A DNA stretch of 64,000 bases from Palsa-459 sp963841965 (lineage in GTDB: Bacteria; Actinomycetota; Acidimicrobiia; Acidimicrobiales; RAAP-2): the NCBI GenBank assembly GCA_963841965.1, contig CAWJES010000004.1, positions 1-64,000 of the forward strand. Direction: 5' to 3'. A program made the translations under genes and the position numbers. The notes beneath the pieces were generated by a model, which saw only the letters and a program-made list of their open reading frames with translations, did no database searches and was not told where the DNA came from. Positions 7,562-16,269 of this stretch are shown here, in pieces (position 1 is the stretch's first letter; each line of letters begins with the position of its first letter).

Positions 7562-8928
7562 GCGCGCAGCCCGATCAGTTCGTCAGGCAGGGTGGTCAGG
7601 TCCCCCGCGCCCATCGTGAGCACGAGGTCCCCGACCTCGACGATGCCCGCGACCGCTCGGGCAAGGTCCGCGCGATCTTTGACGTAGATCACTTCGGGAG
7701 CGCCCACGGCCCCTGCGATCGCGTCGGCGACCAGACGTCCGGACACGCCGGGGATCGGCGCCTCGCCCGAGGCGTAGATGTCCGTCACGACCACGACGTC
7801 CGCGCCGTCGAAGGCGCCCGCGAACTGCGGTGCGAGCGCCTGCGTGCGGGTGTACCGGTGGGGCTGGAAGACCGCGACGACCCTGCGCCACCCGCCGGAT
7901 CGGGCGGTGGCGACGGTCACGGCGACCTCGGTGGGGAGGTGCGCGTAGTCGTCCACGATCGTTGCGCCGAGCGCCTCGCCGCGGAACTCGAAGCGGCGTG
8001 GCACCCCCGCGAACCGCCCGAGGGCCTCGACCACATCGGAGTCCGAGACCCCGCGTATGAGCGCCACGGCGGCAGCAAGCGACGCGTTCGCCACATTGTG
8101 GCGACCCGGCGCGCCGACCCGGGCGAGCAGCCGGCCGCCGGGATGCTCGAGGCGGAACGACGAGGAAGAGCGTTCGAGTCCGATCTGCGTCACGAGAAAG
8201 TCCGAGCCGGCGGTCGCACCGACGGTCGCGGCACCGAAGTGCGCGCCGAGATCTGCGGCGACCGGGTCATCCGCATTCACCAGCTGCGAATCGGACCGTT
8301 CGAGCAGGCCCGCGAAGGCGCGGCGGAGGCCATCGACGTCACCGTAGAAGTCGAGGTGGTCCGGCTCCACGTTGTTGATCGCGACGAGCGCCGGCGCCAG
8401 CTGCGCGAACGCCCCGTAGCTCTCGTCGGCCTCCAGGACGAGCTCGGGCCCCGTGGAGATCCGCGCGTTGGCGCCGAGTCCCGAGACGTCCGCACCGACC
8501 AGCCAGGAGGGATCATGCCCGGCGGTGGCGAGGATCAGCGTCAACATCGACGACGTGGTGGTCTTGCCGTGCGTCCCCGCGACCGCGAGGGTCGCCCGCA
8601 ACCGGCCCACGGCGGCGAGCACCTCTGCTCGTGAGGCCACCCGGATCCCGCGTGATGCAGCGGCCACGAGTTCCGCATTGCCGTCCGGCACGGCGGGCGA
8701 CGCGACGACCACCTGCGCGTCTCCGACGTTCGCCGCATCGTGCCCGATCGCCACGGTGATGCCGAGGCCTGCCAGCGCAGCGGCAGAGGGGGAATGCGCC
8801 AGGTCGGAGCCCGACACCGTATGGCCGAGCCCCGAGAGGAGCCGGGCCAGACCGCTCATGCCGGCACCGCCCGCGCCGATGATGTGGATCCGGAGGGGCG
8901 TCGCGAGGTCGAGGGGCTCAGCGGGCAC
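7558..8928 (-). CDS. murC: UDP-N-acetylmuramate--L-alanine ligase MurC
   Basis: 456-residue cytoplasmic ligase adding L-Ala to UDP-MurNAc. The N-terminal Rossmann motif is HIIGAGGAGMSG (about 15-26); ATP-binding GTHGKTTT is at 118-125; the central domain has EADESYGAF and NNVEPDHLDFYGD, and the C-terminal domain DDYAHLPTEV. The GTG at 8928 is chosen because it places the Rossmann fold at the usual distance and overlaps the reconstructed murG end by 11 bp; a longer frame to 9012 adds an unlikely Arg/Pro-rich stretch. Confidence 0.94.
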   Translation of the reverse strand: MPAEPLDLATPLRIHIIGAGGAGMSGLARLLSGLGHTVSGSDLAHSPSAAALAGLGITVAIGHDAANVGDAQVVVASPAVPDGNAELVAAASRGIRVASRAEVLAAVGRLRATLAVAGTHGKTTTSSMLTLILATAGHDPSWLVGADVSGLGANARISTGPELVLEADESYGAFAQLAPALVAINNVEPDHLDFYGDVDGLRRAFAGLLERSDSQLVNADDPVAADLGAHFGAATVGATAGSDFLVTQIGLERSSSSFRLEHPGGRLLARVGAPGRHNVANASLAAAVALIRGVSDSDVVEALGRFAGVPRRFEFRGEALGATIVDDYAHLPTEVAVTVATARSGGWRRVVAVFQPHRYTRTQALAPQFAGAFDGADVVVVTDIYASGEAPIPGVSGRLVADAIAGAVGAPEVIYVKDRADLARAVAGIVEVGDLVLTMGAGDLTTLPDELIGLRA

Positions 8929-10049
8929 TGTCGAGCACCACCGTGGCCACGCGTCTCGCGGCATCCGGACGCGACAGCCCCCTCGCGGCCGCAGACATGC
9001 GGGCGAGCGCACCGGGGTCGGCCAGGAGCCCCGAGATCGTGTGGTCGAGCCGCTCGCCGCTCATGAGGTCGTCCGCTATCACGACCGCCGCACCCGCTCG
9101 GGCGAGGACGTCCGCGTTCTTCTCCTGATGCGAGCCCGGAGCCCCCGGCAGGGGCACGAGCACGCTAGGGTACGCCGGTCGCGCACAGTTCGGCGATCGT
9201 CAGTGCGCCCGCGCGGCACACCGCGAGGTCGCACGCCGACCAGAGATCGGCCATATCACTCTCGAAGGGCACCGTGCGCCAGTTCGCCGGACCGATGCCC
9301 GAGGCCGCCCTCGTGGCCTCCACGGCGGCTGCGTCGCGACGTCCGGTCACGTGGTACAGCGTGACATCCGGGTCGTCCCGCCAGCGTGCAGCAAGCTCGC
9401 AGACCGCGGTGTTCACCGATGCGGCTCCGAGCGAGCCCGTCATCACCGCGACGACCGTGACGTCGTTCGCGACGCCGAGGCGCGCCCTCGCGGCCATTCG
9501 AGCCGACGGCTCCCGCGAGACGGCAGCGATCGACTCTCGGATGGGGGCACCGGTGACGACGGCCCGAGCCACACCCTCCTCCGGCAGCGCCGAGGCGATC
9601 GCGACCGCGAACGTGGAGAGGACCCGATTGACCAGTCCCGGCGATGCGTCGAAGTTCACGAGGACGAGCGGCCGTGCGGCGAGGACCGCACCCGCTGACG
9701 CCGCGAACGCCGCATACCCGCCGACCGATACGACTGCGGCTGGCCGCCAGCGTCTCGCGAGGCGGACTCCCTGAAGGAGCGCCCAGGCGAGACCCAGTGA
9801 CGCGACCGTGTTCTGGAGCACTGCCTCTGGCGAAAGGGAGCGGCGCAGTCCGCGACCGGGCAGGAGGACGATCTCAACGCCCACTTCGGCCAGATCAGCG
9901 AGCAGCTCGCGATCTTGGCCGCGCCGGGACCCGACGATCTTCAGGCCCGATGGCGCGACTCCTTGGGCCAGCAGCGCGTCGGCGATGGCCCGGATCGGGA
10001 AGACGTGACCTCCCGTGCCACCTCCCGTCAGGACGATCGGCGACGTCAC
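8918..10049 (-). CDS. murG: MurG lipid II synthase, apparently frameshifted near its C-terminus
   Basis: Membrane-associated GT28 glycosyltransferase that adds GlcNAc to lipid I. The first frame (10049 to 9165, 294 residues) has the GGTGGHVFP loop (9-17), SVGGYAAFAA and CDLAVCRAGALTIAELCATGVP, then a TAG. The family continuation (SVLVPLPGAPGSHQEKNADVLARAG and onward to 8918) is in the next frame. Dropping one base within CCCT at about 9166-9169 restores GVPSVLVPLP and a 376-residue protein of normal length. Because murG is essential, a sequencing error is most likely; the site CCC TAG C could in principle support +1 frameshifting. GTG start overlaps the ftsW stop (GTGA). Confidence 0.9.
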
Positions 10050-11461
10050 CGGTGCCTGTCGTCGCGTCGCGGTGGACGACGAGTCTGGAGGTCGCGTCGT
10101 GGAGCGCGCCTCGGGGCGGAGGGATGCCGCGCTGTGCTGGGATGCCGGGGGTCAGAGCGCCGCGCACGCGGCTCCGAGCCGCCGGCGTGCTGGCTGCTCG
10201 GGTGCTGGGTGCTGGGGTGCTGAGCACTGGTCCGCGGCGACACGGCGTCGCCCCTCGCCTTGACCACTCGGAGCGACGGGCGTCCCGGGACGGCACGGCG
10301 CGCGATGCCGACGAGCATCCCGGCCGCCGCCATGTCGATGACGAGGGACGTCCCGCCGAAGGAGATGAAGGGCAACGGGATGCCGGTCACCGGGAGCACG
10401 CCCGTGGCGGCACCGACGTTGATGATCGTCTCGGTCGCCAGCCATGCTGAGATCCCGACTGCCAGGAGCTGGTCGAATCGAGCCGGTGCGCGCTTCGCGG
10501 TCATGAGGCCGAGCATCACCAGCGCGATGAGCAGCCCGAGGACGAGGAGGGTGCCGATCAGGCCGAGCTCCTCGCCGATGATCGAGAAGATGAAGTCGGT
10601 GTGGGGGTTTGGGAGCAGTCCCCACTTCTCGCGGGAGTTGCCCAGTCCGAGTCCGAAGATGTGCCCCGCACCGAGGCCGATCTTCGATTGGATCAGCTGG
10701 TAGCCGGACCCAGAGGGATCTGCCTGCGGGTTGATGAAGCTCAGGAGCCGCTCGCGGCGATAGGGCAGGGCGATGGCTGCGACCGCCGCGAGCCCTGCGA
10801 GCACGACGAGCCCGAACCCGAGGGCCCGACCCGGCGCCCCGGCTGCGATGAGCACGAAGAACGCGATCACGATGACGACGACCGCGGTGCCCATGTCCGG
10901 CTGGAGCAGCACCAGGCCGGCGAGCGCTCCCGCCACGACCATGATCGGGAACAGCACTCTCCCCCACTCGGTTTCGCGTCGCTCCCTCGTCGCGATGACG
11001 TGGGCCACGTACAGGCAGATCGCCAGCTTCGCGAGCTCGGAGGGCTGGATCCGCAGGAGCCCCACGCCAAGCCACCTCGATGCGCCCCCGGAACTCGAAC
11101 CGACGCCAGGGACAAGCACCGCGAGCAGCAGGATCACCGTCGCGATCGCGCTGAGGGTGGCGAACCGCTGGAGCGTGCGAGCGGGGATCCGCGTGGCCGC
11201 TGCGAACGCGATGGCACCGACCACCATCCAGAGGCACTCTCGGATGAAGATCGACCACGTCGATCCGTAGTACTCGATCGACACGACGGAGCTCGCGGAT
11301 CCGACCATGACGAGCCCGACCAGGCACAGCAGTGCCAGGACTCCGGTGATCCACGGCGCGAGGGACGCCGGCGCCCTGTCGCGTCCCGGTGCAGGACGCG
11401 TGCGCGCCGTAGCCCGTCCATCGGGCCGGCTCCCCGCACGTCCCACGGTGTCCGCGCGCAC
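10046..11461 (-). CDS. ftsW: FtsW, SEDS-family septal peptidoglycan glycosyltransferase
   Basis: 471 residues with about ten transmembrane segments between residues 35 and 395. SEDS features are visible: GASRWLGVGLLRIQPSELAKL, LLQPDMGTAVVV, GSGYQLIQSKIGLGAG, IGEELGLIGTL and LPFISFGGTSL. Partner of FtsI in septal wall synthesis. The last ~70 residues form a basic, low-complexity cytoplasmic tail with repeated S-x-QHPS(T/S)QHP units and many Arg; the DNA there is a degenerate gtgctggg repeat (about 10180-10225). GTG starts directly after the mraY stop (TGAGTG). Confidence 0.95.
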   Translation of the reverse strand: MRADTVGRAGSRPDGRATARTRPAPGRDRAPASLAPWITGVLALLCLVGLVMVGSASSVVSIEYYGSTWSIFIRECLWMVVGAIAFAAATRIPARTLQRFATLSAIATVILLLAVLVPGVGSSSGGASRWLGVGLLRIQPSELAKLAICLYVAHVIATRERRETEWGRVLFPIMVVAGALAGLVLLQPDMGTAVVVIVIAFFVLIAAGAPGRALGFGLVVLAGLAAVAAIALPYRRERLLSFINPQADPSGSGYQLIQSKIGLGAGHIFGLGLGNSREKWGLLPNPHTDFIFSIIGEELGLIGTLLVLGLLIALVMLGLMTAKRAPARFDQLLAVGISAWLATETIINVGAATGVLPVTGIPLPFISFGGTSLVIDMAAAGMLVGIARRAVPGRPSLRVVKARGDAVSPRTSAQHPSTQHPSSQHAGGSEPRARRSDPRHPSTARHPSAPRRAPRRDLQTRRPPRRDDRHR

Positions 11462-12508
11462 TCAGATCACCTTCGCGATCTTGACGAAGTCGCCATAGAA
11501 CATCCCGAGGCCGAGCACGGCGAAGAGGCCCGCGAGGATCCAGAAGCGAATGAGGACGGTCGTCTCGGGCCATCCGAGCATCTCGAAGTGGTGGTGGATC
11601 GGCGCAAGCTTCAGCACCCGACGGTGGAAGACCCGGAAGCTGATGATCTGGGCGATGACCGACAGGGTCTCGATGACGAAGAGGCCGCCGATCACGACCA
11701 GCAGCAGGTCGAGGTTCATCAGCAGGCAGAGGCTCGCGAGGCCGGCGCCGATGGCGATCGCACCCGTGTCGCCCATGATGATCTTCGCGGGCGGTGCGTT
11801 CCACCAGAGGAATCCGAGGCACCCGCCGACGAGTGCCACGGCGACGAGGGCAAGGTCGAGTGCGGTCGCCGGGCTCGGTCCCACGCGATAGATCGGATAG
11901 TGACGGAACTGCCAGTACCCGATGACGCCGAGCACGCTGAAGCAGAAGGTGGAGGATCCGGCGGCGAGTCCATCGAGGCCATCGGTGAGGTTCACGGCGT
12001 TTGATGTCCCGACGACAACGATGACGACGAAGATGATCCAGATCGCGGGAGAGAGGTGCCACCCAGGAAGGTCGTACCTCGTGAACGACAGGGTCAGCGT
12101 GGCGCCCGCCCACTTCCATGCGGCGACGGCGAATCCGACCGCGATCAGCACCTGGCCGAGCAGCTTGCCCCGCTTGTTGAGGCCGAGGTTGCGGTCATTT
12201 CGGATCCCAATGAAGTCGTCGGCGAAGCCCAGGAGCCCCGACGCCACGACGACAGCCAGGACCAGCACGCCGCTCCGGGTGAACGTGCGGTACCCGCCGA
12301 CATGGCCGAACAGGTAGCCGACGACGGCTGCACCGACGATCAGGATCCCCCCCATCGTCGGTGTCCCCGCCTTGACCGAGTGCGACGGCGGTCCGTCCTC
12401 GCGGATCCTCTGGCCCATCTCCCGGCGGCGAAGCGAGCGGATCAGGACCGGCGTGAGCAGGATCGCGAAGAGCAGCGCGACGGATCCCGCCTCCATGATG
12501 CTCAGCAC
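11462..12508 (-). CDS. mraY: Phospho-N-acetylmuramoyl-pentapeptide transferase MraY
   Basis: 348-residue membrane enzyme that makes lipid I from UDP-MurNAc-pentapeptide and undecaprenyl phosphate. Conserved acidic motifs are DDF (97-99) and NLTDGLDG (173-180); MGDTGA and the HHHFE segment (LAPIHHHFEMLGWPE) near residue 305 follow. About ten hydrophobic segments. The start may be GTG at 12508, overlapping the murE end, or ATG at 12496. It directly follows murE: the usual murF is missing in between, and murD is missing after it. Confidence 0.96.
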   Translation of the reverse strand: MLSIMEAGSVALLFAILLTPVLIRSLRRREMGQRIREDGPPSHSVKAGTPTMGGILIVGAAVVGYLFGHVGGYRTFTRSGVLVLAVVVASGLLGFADDFIGIRNDRNLGLNKRGKLLGQVLIAVGFAVAAWKWAGATLTLSFTRYDLPGWHLSPAIWIIFVVIVVVGTSNAVNLTDGLDGLAAGSSTFCFSVLGVIGYWQFRHYPIYRVGPSPATALDLALVAVALVGGCLGFLWWNAPPAKIIMGDTGAIAIGAGLASLCLLMNLDLLLVVIGGLFVIETLSVIAQIISFRVFHRRVLKLAPIHHHFEMLGWPETTVLIRFWILAGLFAVLGLGMFYGDFVKIAKVI

Positions 12509-13929
12509 GTCGCGCTCCGAAGGTCGAGGGCTCGCAACGCCACGGTGCGGTCGTCGAGATCGAGGAACGTCCCTGCGACCTCCTGGGTGGTCTCGTGCCC
12601 CTTGCCCGCCAGGAGCACCAGGTCCTTGTCGCGAGCGCCGGCGATCGCCTCGGTGATCGCCTCGGTTCGATCGACCTCCCGGTGGATCTCGGCGGGACCT
12701 GAGGCACCAGCCAGCACCTCGTCGAGGATCGTCTCGGGATCCTCGCTGCGCGGGTTGTCCGAGGTGGCATAGACCACGTCAGCCAGCTCGGTCGCGATGC
12801 GGCCCATGACCGGCCTCTTCGCCCGGTCGCGGTCCCCGCCACATCCGAAGACAAGAACGAGGCGCCCGCCGCTGCGCAACTGCGCCAGGTCTCGCAGCAC
12901 CCGCTCCAATGCGTCCGGCGTGTGCGCGTAGTCGACCAGGACTCGAGGAGCACCGGTGCCAACGGCCTCGAGCCTGCCCGGCACCGGCGGCGCGTCGCCG
13001 ATCGCGGCGATGGCGTCGGCGGGATCGACATCGAGCAGGGCAACTGCCTCGAGCGCAATGAGCGCGTTGGTGACGTTGAAGGAGCCGGTGAGCGAGGTCG
13101 TGACGGTCGATGACCGCCAGTGGAACTGGGTGCGCCCGACCGCCGTCGCGACGGCGCCGGCGGACGAGGTGGAGACCTCGACGGTCCGCACAGCGGTCCG
13201 CGCCGCCAGGATCCGCCCCCAGGGGTCATCCACGCAGATCACCGCTGCGTGGGTCGTGGATTCATCGAAGAGCGACGCCTTGGCCTCGAAGTACGCCTCC
13301 ATCGTCTCGTGGTAGTCGAGGTGCTCGTGACTCAGGTTCGTGAAGACGGCCACGTCGTACAGGATGCCGTCCACCCTGCCCTGGTCGAGCGCGTGGCTCG
13401 AGACCTCCATCGCAACAGCTCCCGGCTTTCCCTTCGCTGTCGCCCGGTCGAGCACTTCGCGGAGCTGGCGATGCAGGTCCGGCGGAGCTGGCGTCGTGCG
13501 CTGTCCCTGCAGGGTCCCGAGGGAGGACGCCTCGAACCCCGTTCTCGCGAGGATCTCGGCAACCAGCCAGGCCACCGTCGTCTTGCCGTTGGTTCCCGTG
13601 ATCCCGAGCATCCGTAGGTGCTCCGAAGGGCTGCCCACGATCTTGCTGGACAACCTCGACGTCAGTCCACGCAGGTCCGTCGCGTCCACCCGCACGACGA
13701 CGACGTCCTCCGGGAGCGTCGGTGCGGCGGAGGCAGTGACGATGCAGGTCGCACCCCTCGCGACGGCGTCGCCGATGTGGGCCTCGCCTGTGGTCGTCCG
13801 GCCCGGCAGGCAGATGAACAATGAGCCTGCGACGCACTTGCGGCTGTCGATTTCGACGGTCGTCACGTCCCGGTCGCTCGACGGCGCGGGCAGGCCGACC
13901 GACTCAAGCAGGGTTGCCAGGGCGGCCAT
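12502..13929 (-). CDS. murE: UDP-MurNAc-tripeptide synthetase MurE, meso-DAP type
   Basis: 475-residue ligase adding the third amino acid to UDP-MurNAc-dipeptide. ATP loop GITGTNGKTT (109-118), HEHLDYH (201-207), and the Lys of YFEAKASLF (217) that is carbamylated in the family. DNPR at 391-394 is the motif that marks meso-diaminopimelate specificity, so the wall is probably A1-gamma type. ATG at 13929 begins one base after the ftsI stop. Position between ftsI and mraY is as expected. Confidence 0.95.
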   Translation of the reverse strand: MAALATLLESVGLPAPSSDRDVTTVEIDSRKCVAGSLFICLPGRTTTGEAHIGDAVARGATCIVTASAAPTLPEDVVVVRVDATDLRGLTSRLSSKIVGSPSEHLRMLGITGTNGKTTVAWLVAEILARTGFEASSLGTLQGQRTTPAPPDLHRQLREVLDRATAKGKPGAVAMEVSSHALDQGRVDGILYDVAVFTNLSHEHLDYHETMEAYFEAKASLFDESTTHAAVICVDDPWGRILAARTAVRTVEVSTSSAGAVATAVGRTQFHWRSSTVTTSLTGSFNVTNALIALEAVALLDVDPADAIAAIGDAPPVPGRLEAVGTGAPRVLVDYAHTPDALERVLRDLAQLRSGGRLVLVFGCGGDRDRAKRPVMGRIATELADVVYATSDNPRSEDPETILDEVLAGASGPAEIHREVDRTEAITEAIAGARDKDLVLLAGKGHETTQEVAGTFLDLDDRTVALRALDLRSATC

Positions 13930-13930
13930 G

Positions 13931-15817
13931 TCAGGTGATGTCCTGCAGCGAGAGGGAGCCAGACGACGATGGCGGCTTGACCGCGGCATTGCTCGAGGTC
14001 GGTACCCCGTAGCGGTGCAGGGCATAGCCCATGATCCTGGCGAAGACCGGCGCGGAGATGGACCCACCGAAGATGACCGGGGTCGGACGCTGGATGACGA
14101 CGATGATGGACAGCACCGGGTGCTGCGCAGGGGCGAAGCCGACGAACGTCGCGTTGTACTCCCCCGTGAGATACGCGGCACGACCCGGATAGGGGATCTG
14201 CGCCGTGCCCGTCTTCCCGGCGATCGTGTAGCCGGGGACTGCGGCCTCGGTACCGGTCCCGCCCGCAACGACCTGCACGAGCATCTGGTTCAGCGTGTTC
14301 GTCACGGACACTGGGAGCACCCGCCTCGGCGCCTGCGTTGCGGTCCGCTGCAGCACGCCGTCGGGCCCGATCGTCGCACGCACGAGGCTCGGTGTCACGA
14401 GCATGCCACCGGTCGCCACGGTGTTGTAGGCATCGAGCACCTGCAAGGGGGTCACTGCGTCCTGCTGACCGATCGGCAGGGACGCGATGTCCGTCGGCTC
14501 CCAGCCAGCGGCGTTCATGAGCAGCCCGGCACTCTCGCCCGGGAAGTTGAGCCCCGTCGGCTGGCCGAACCCGAGCCGCTGGACCTCGGACAGGAGTCCA
14601 GATTCCCCGTCCTGGTTCGCGATCTCATAGGTGCCGATGTTCGACGACTGCGCGAGGATCTGCGTCGCCGTCAGGTTCTCGACGGGGTGGACCTCGGCGT
14701 CGTGGTACAGGTGGCCGTCCACGCTCACGGAGTCCGGCACTGTGAAGTGCCTTGTCGGTGTCAGCCAACCTTGCAGGAGACCCTCGGAGAACGGGACGAT
14801 CTTGAAGACGCTCCCGGGCTCGTACGTCTGGCTGATGGCGAGGTTGCTCTGGGCCTCGTACACGCCTGGGATGCCCGTCGACGTCGATGAGGCCGCGGGT
14901 GACCGCAGGACGCTGTCGTGCACGTTCGTGTTCACCAGGTTTGCCATGGAGAGGATCTGGCCGGTTTGGGAGTCCATCACGATCGCCGTGCCATCCAGGG
15001 CGTGCGCAGAGACGAGCTCGGCGCCGAGCGCCTGCTCGGTGATGAACTGGAGCGGTGCGTCGAGGGTGAGTTCAATCCCCTTGCCCGCGACGGGGTGCTG
15101 CAGCACGGTCACGTGGGTCGTCGGAAGTGCGACTCCGTACGGCGACTCGAAGAGCCGCTCCTGACCGCTCTGCCCGGCGAGGAGCTGCTGGTACTGGTAC
15201 TCGAGGCCGGCGGAGCCGGCACCGCTCGCGTAGAGGCTCCCGAGGATCGGAGAGGCGAGCGCGCCGTTGGGCGCTCTTCGCAGCGAGGAGTCCACCATCG
15301 TGATGCCAGGGAAGACATCCTTCTCGATGGTTGCGGCATCGGCGACGTCGACATTGGGCGCCAGCACGACGTAGCCGGCCCGCTCGGAGAGCTTCGGGAT
15401 GAGTGCGGCCTCCGCAACATGCACGAGCGGCGACAGGGCAGCCGCTTCAGCTGCAGGATCGGAAATCTGGAAGTCGTCGGCAATCACCTGCTTGGTCGGG
15501 ATCGACATCACGAGGGTCTCGCCGTTGCGGTCGTAGATGCCCCCTCGGAGCGCCGGAACGGTCACCGTCTGCATCAGCTGGGATGACGAGAGTGCCGCAA
15601 AGTGCGACGACCGGAGCACCTGCAGGTTGACCAGCTGCGCGACGAGCACGATCGCGCCGAATGCAACGAGGAGTTGCAGGACCCGCAGTCGCCGACCGAG
15701 GACCATCGATCCTTTGGCGCCCACCGTTGGAGCTGCCGCGCGTCGGCGAGGCGGCGCCGGAGGACGCCGCCCCGGTGCTGTGCGTACAGGCCGGGGCGGG
15801 GCGGCTGTCCGGCTCAT
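13931..15817 (-). CDS. ftsI: FtsI, septal peptidoglycan transpeptidase (class B PBP)
   Basis: 628 residues. A Pro/Arg-rich cytoplasmic tail (1-40), one transmembrane helix (about 45-63), then a PBP dimerisation domain beginning RGGIYDRNGE (91-100). The transpeptidase domain has SxxK as SVFK (336-339), SxN as SSN (391-393) and KTGTAQ (535-540), all intact. No PASTA domains. Cross-links septal peptidoglycan with FtsW. The ATG at 15817 overlaps the preceding ftsL-like stop (ATGA); reading further upstream in frame gives only Arg/Ser-rich sequence antisense to good genes. Confidence 0.96.
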   Translation of the reverse strand: MSRTAAPPRPVRTAPGRRPPAPPRRRAAAPTVGAKGSMVLGRRLRVLQLLVAFGAIVLVAQLVNLQVLRSSHFAALSSSQLMQTVTVPALRGGIYDRNGETLVMSIPTKQVIADDFQISDPAAEAAALSPLVHVAEAALIPKLSERAGYVVLAPNVDVADAATIEKDVFPGITMVDSSLRRAPNGALASPILGSLYASGAGSAGLEYQYQQLLAGQSGQERLFESPYGVALPTTHVTVLQHPVAGKGIELTLDAPLQFITEQALGAELVSAHALDGTAIVMDSQTGQILSMANLVNTNVHDSVLRSPAASSTSTGIPGVYEAQSNLAISQTYEPGSVFKIVPFSEGLLQGWLTPTRHFTVPDSVSVDGHLYHDAEVHPVENLTATQILAQSSNIGTYEIANQDGESGLLSEVQRLGFGQPTGLNFPGESAGLLMNAAGWEPTDIASLPIGQQDAVTPLQVLDAYNTVATGGMLVTPSLVRATIGPDGVLQRTATQAPRRVLPVSVTNTLNQMLVQVVAGGTGTEAAVPGYTIAGKTGTAQIPYPGRAAYLTGEYNATFVGFAPAQHPVLSIIVVIQRPTPVIFGGSISAPVFARIMGYALHRYGVPTSSNAAVKPPSSSGSLSLQDIT

Positions 15818-16269
15818 CGGCCCGGGTTCAGCGAGCAGCAGGGGGCGTAGGACAGCGCGGGCGCGGCGAGCGGGTGCGCAAGGGAAACGGACGGGAGCTG
15901 GAGCACCTGGCTCGGCTGCACGAGGTGGAGGAGCCCGGCGTCCACTGCGATCCGCGACGGCGCCTCCAGCGCCGTCACCTCCTCGATGCCGGCCGACCAC
16001 GCGGACTGGGCCTGAGCGACCTGCGCCTGGACCGCCTGGAGGCGGAGCTGGCCCGATGCGAGGAACATGTTGCCGCCGACGACGAGCAGCAGGCACGCGA
16101 CGACGATGCACGCCGCGATCGAGATGGGCCGCGGCCCGCGACGGGCCGACCGCGATGTCCTCGCCGTCCTTTGCGGGACCGCGGACCTCCTCAGCTGCGA
16201 CGCCGGTGCCGGGCGCGCAGACGGGGATGTCCGACGAACCGAAGGCGCGGTCCGTGCCGTCGCAGTCAT
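15814..16269 (-). CDS. FtsL-like bitopic divisome protein
   Basis: 151 residues: a basic, Ser/Arg/Ala-rich cytoplasmic tail (1-48), a transmembrane helix (about 50-70, IAACIVVACLLLVVGGNMFL), and a short coiled coil (RLQAVQAQVAQAQSAW) ending in a low-complexity tail. Sequence recognition is weak, as is typical for FtsL, but size, topology and location between rsmH and ftsI fit. It would hold FtsQ, FtsB and FtsW/FtsI together. ATG overlaps the rsmH stop and its stop overlaps the ftsI ATG. Confidence 0.75.
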   Translation of the reverse strand: MTATARTAPSVRRTSPSARPAPASQLRRSAVPQRTARTSRSARRGPRPISIAACIVVACLLLVVGGNMFLASGQLRLQAVQAQVAQAQSAWSAGIEEVTALEAPSRIAVDAGLLHLVQPSQVLQLPSVSLAHPLAAPALSYAPCCSLNPGR

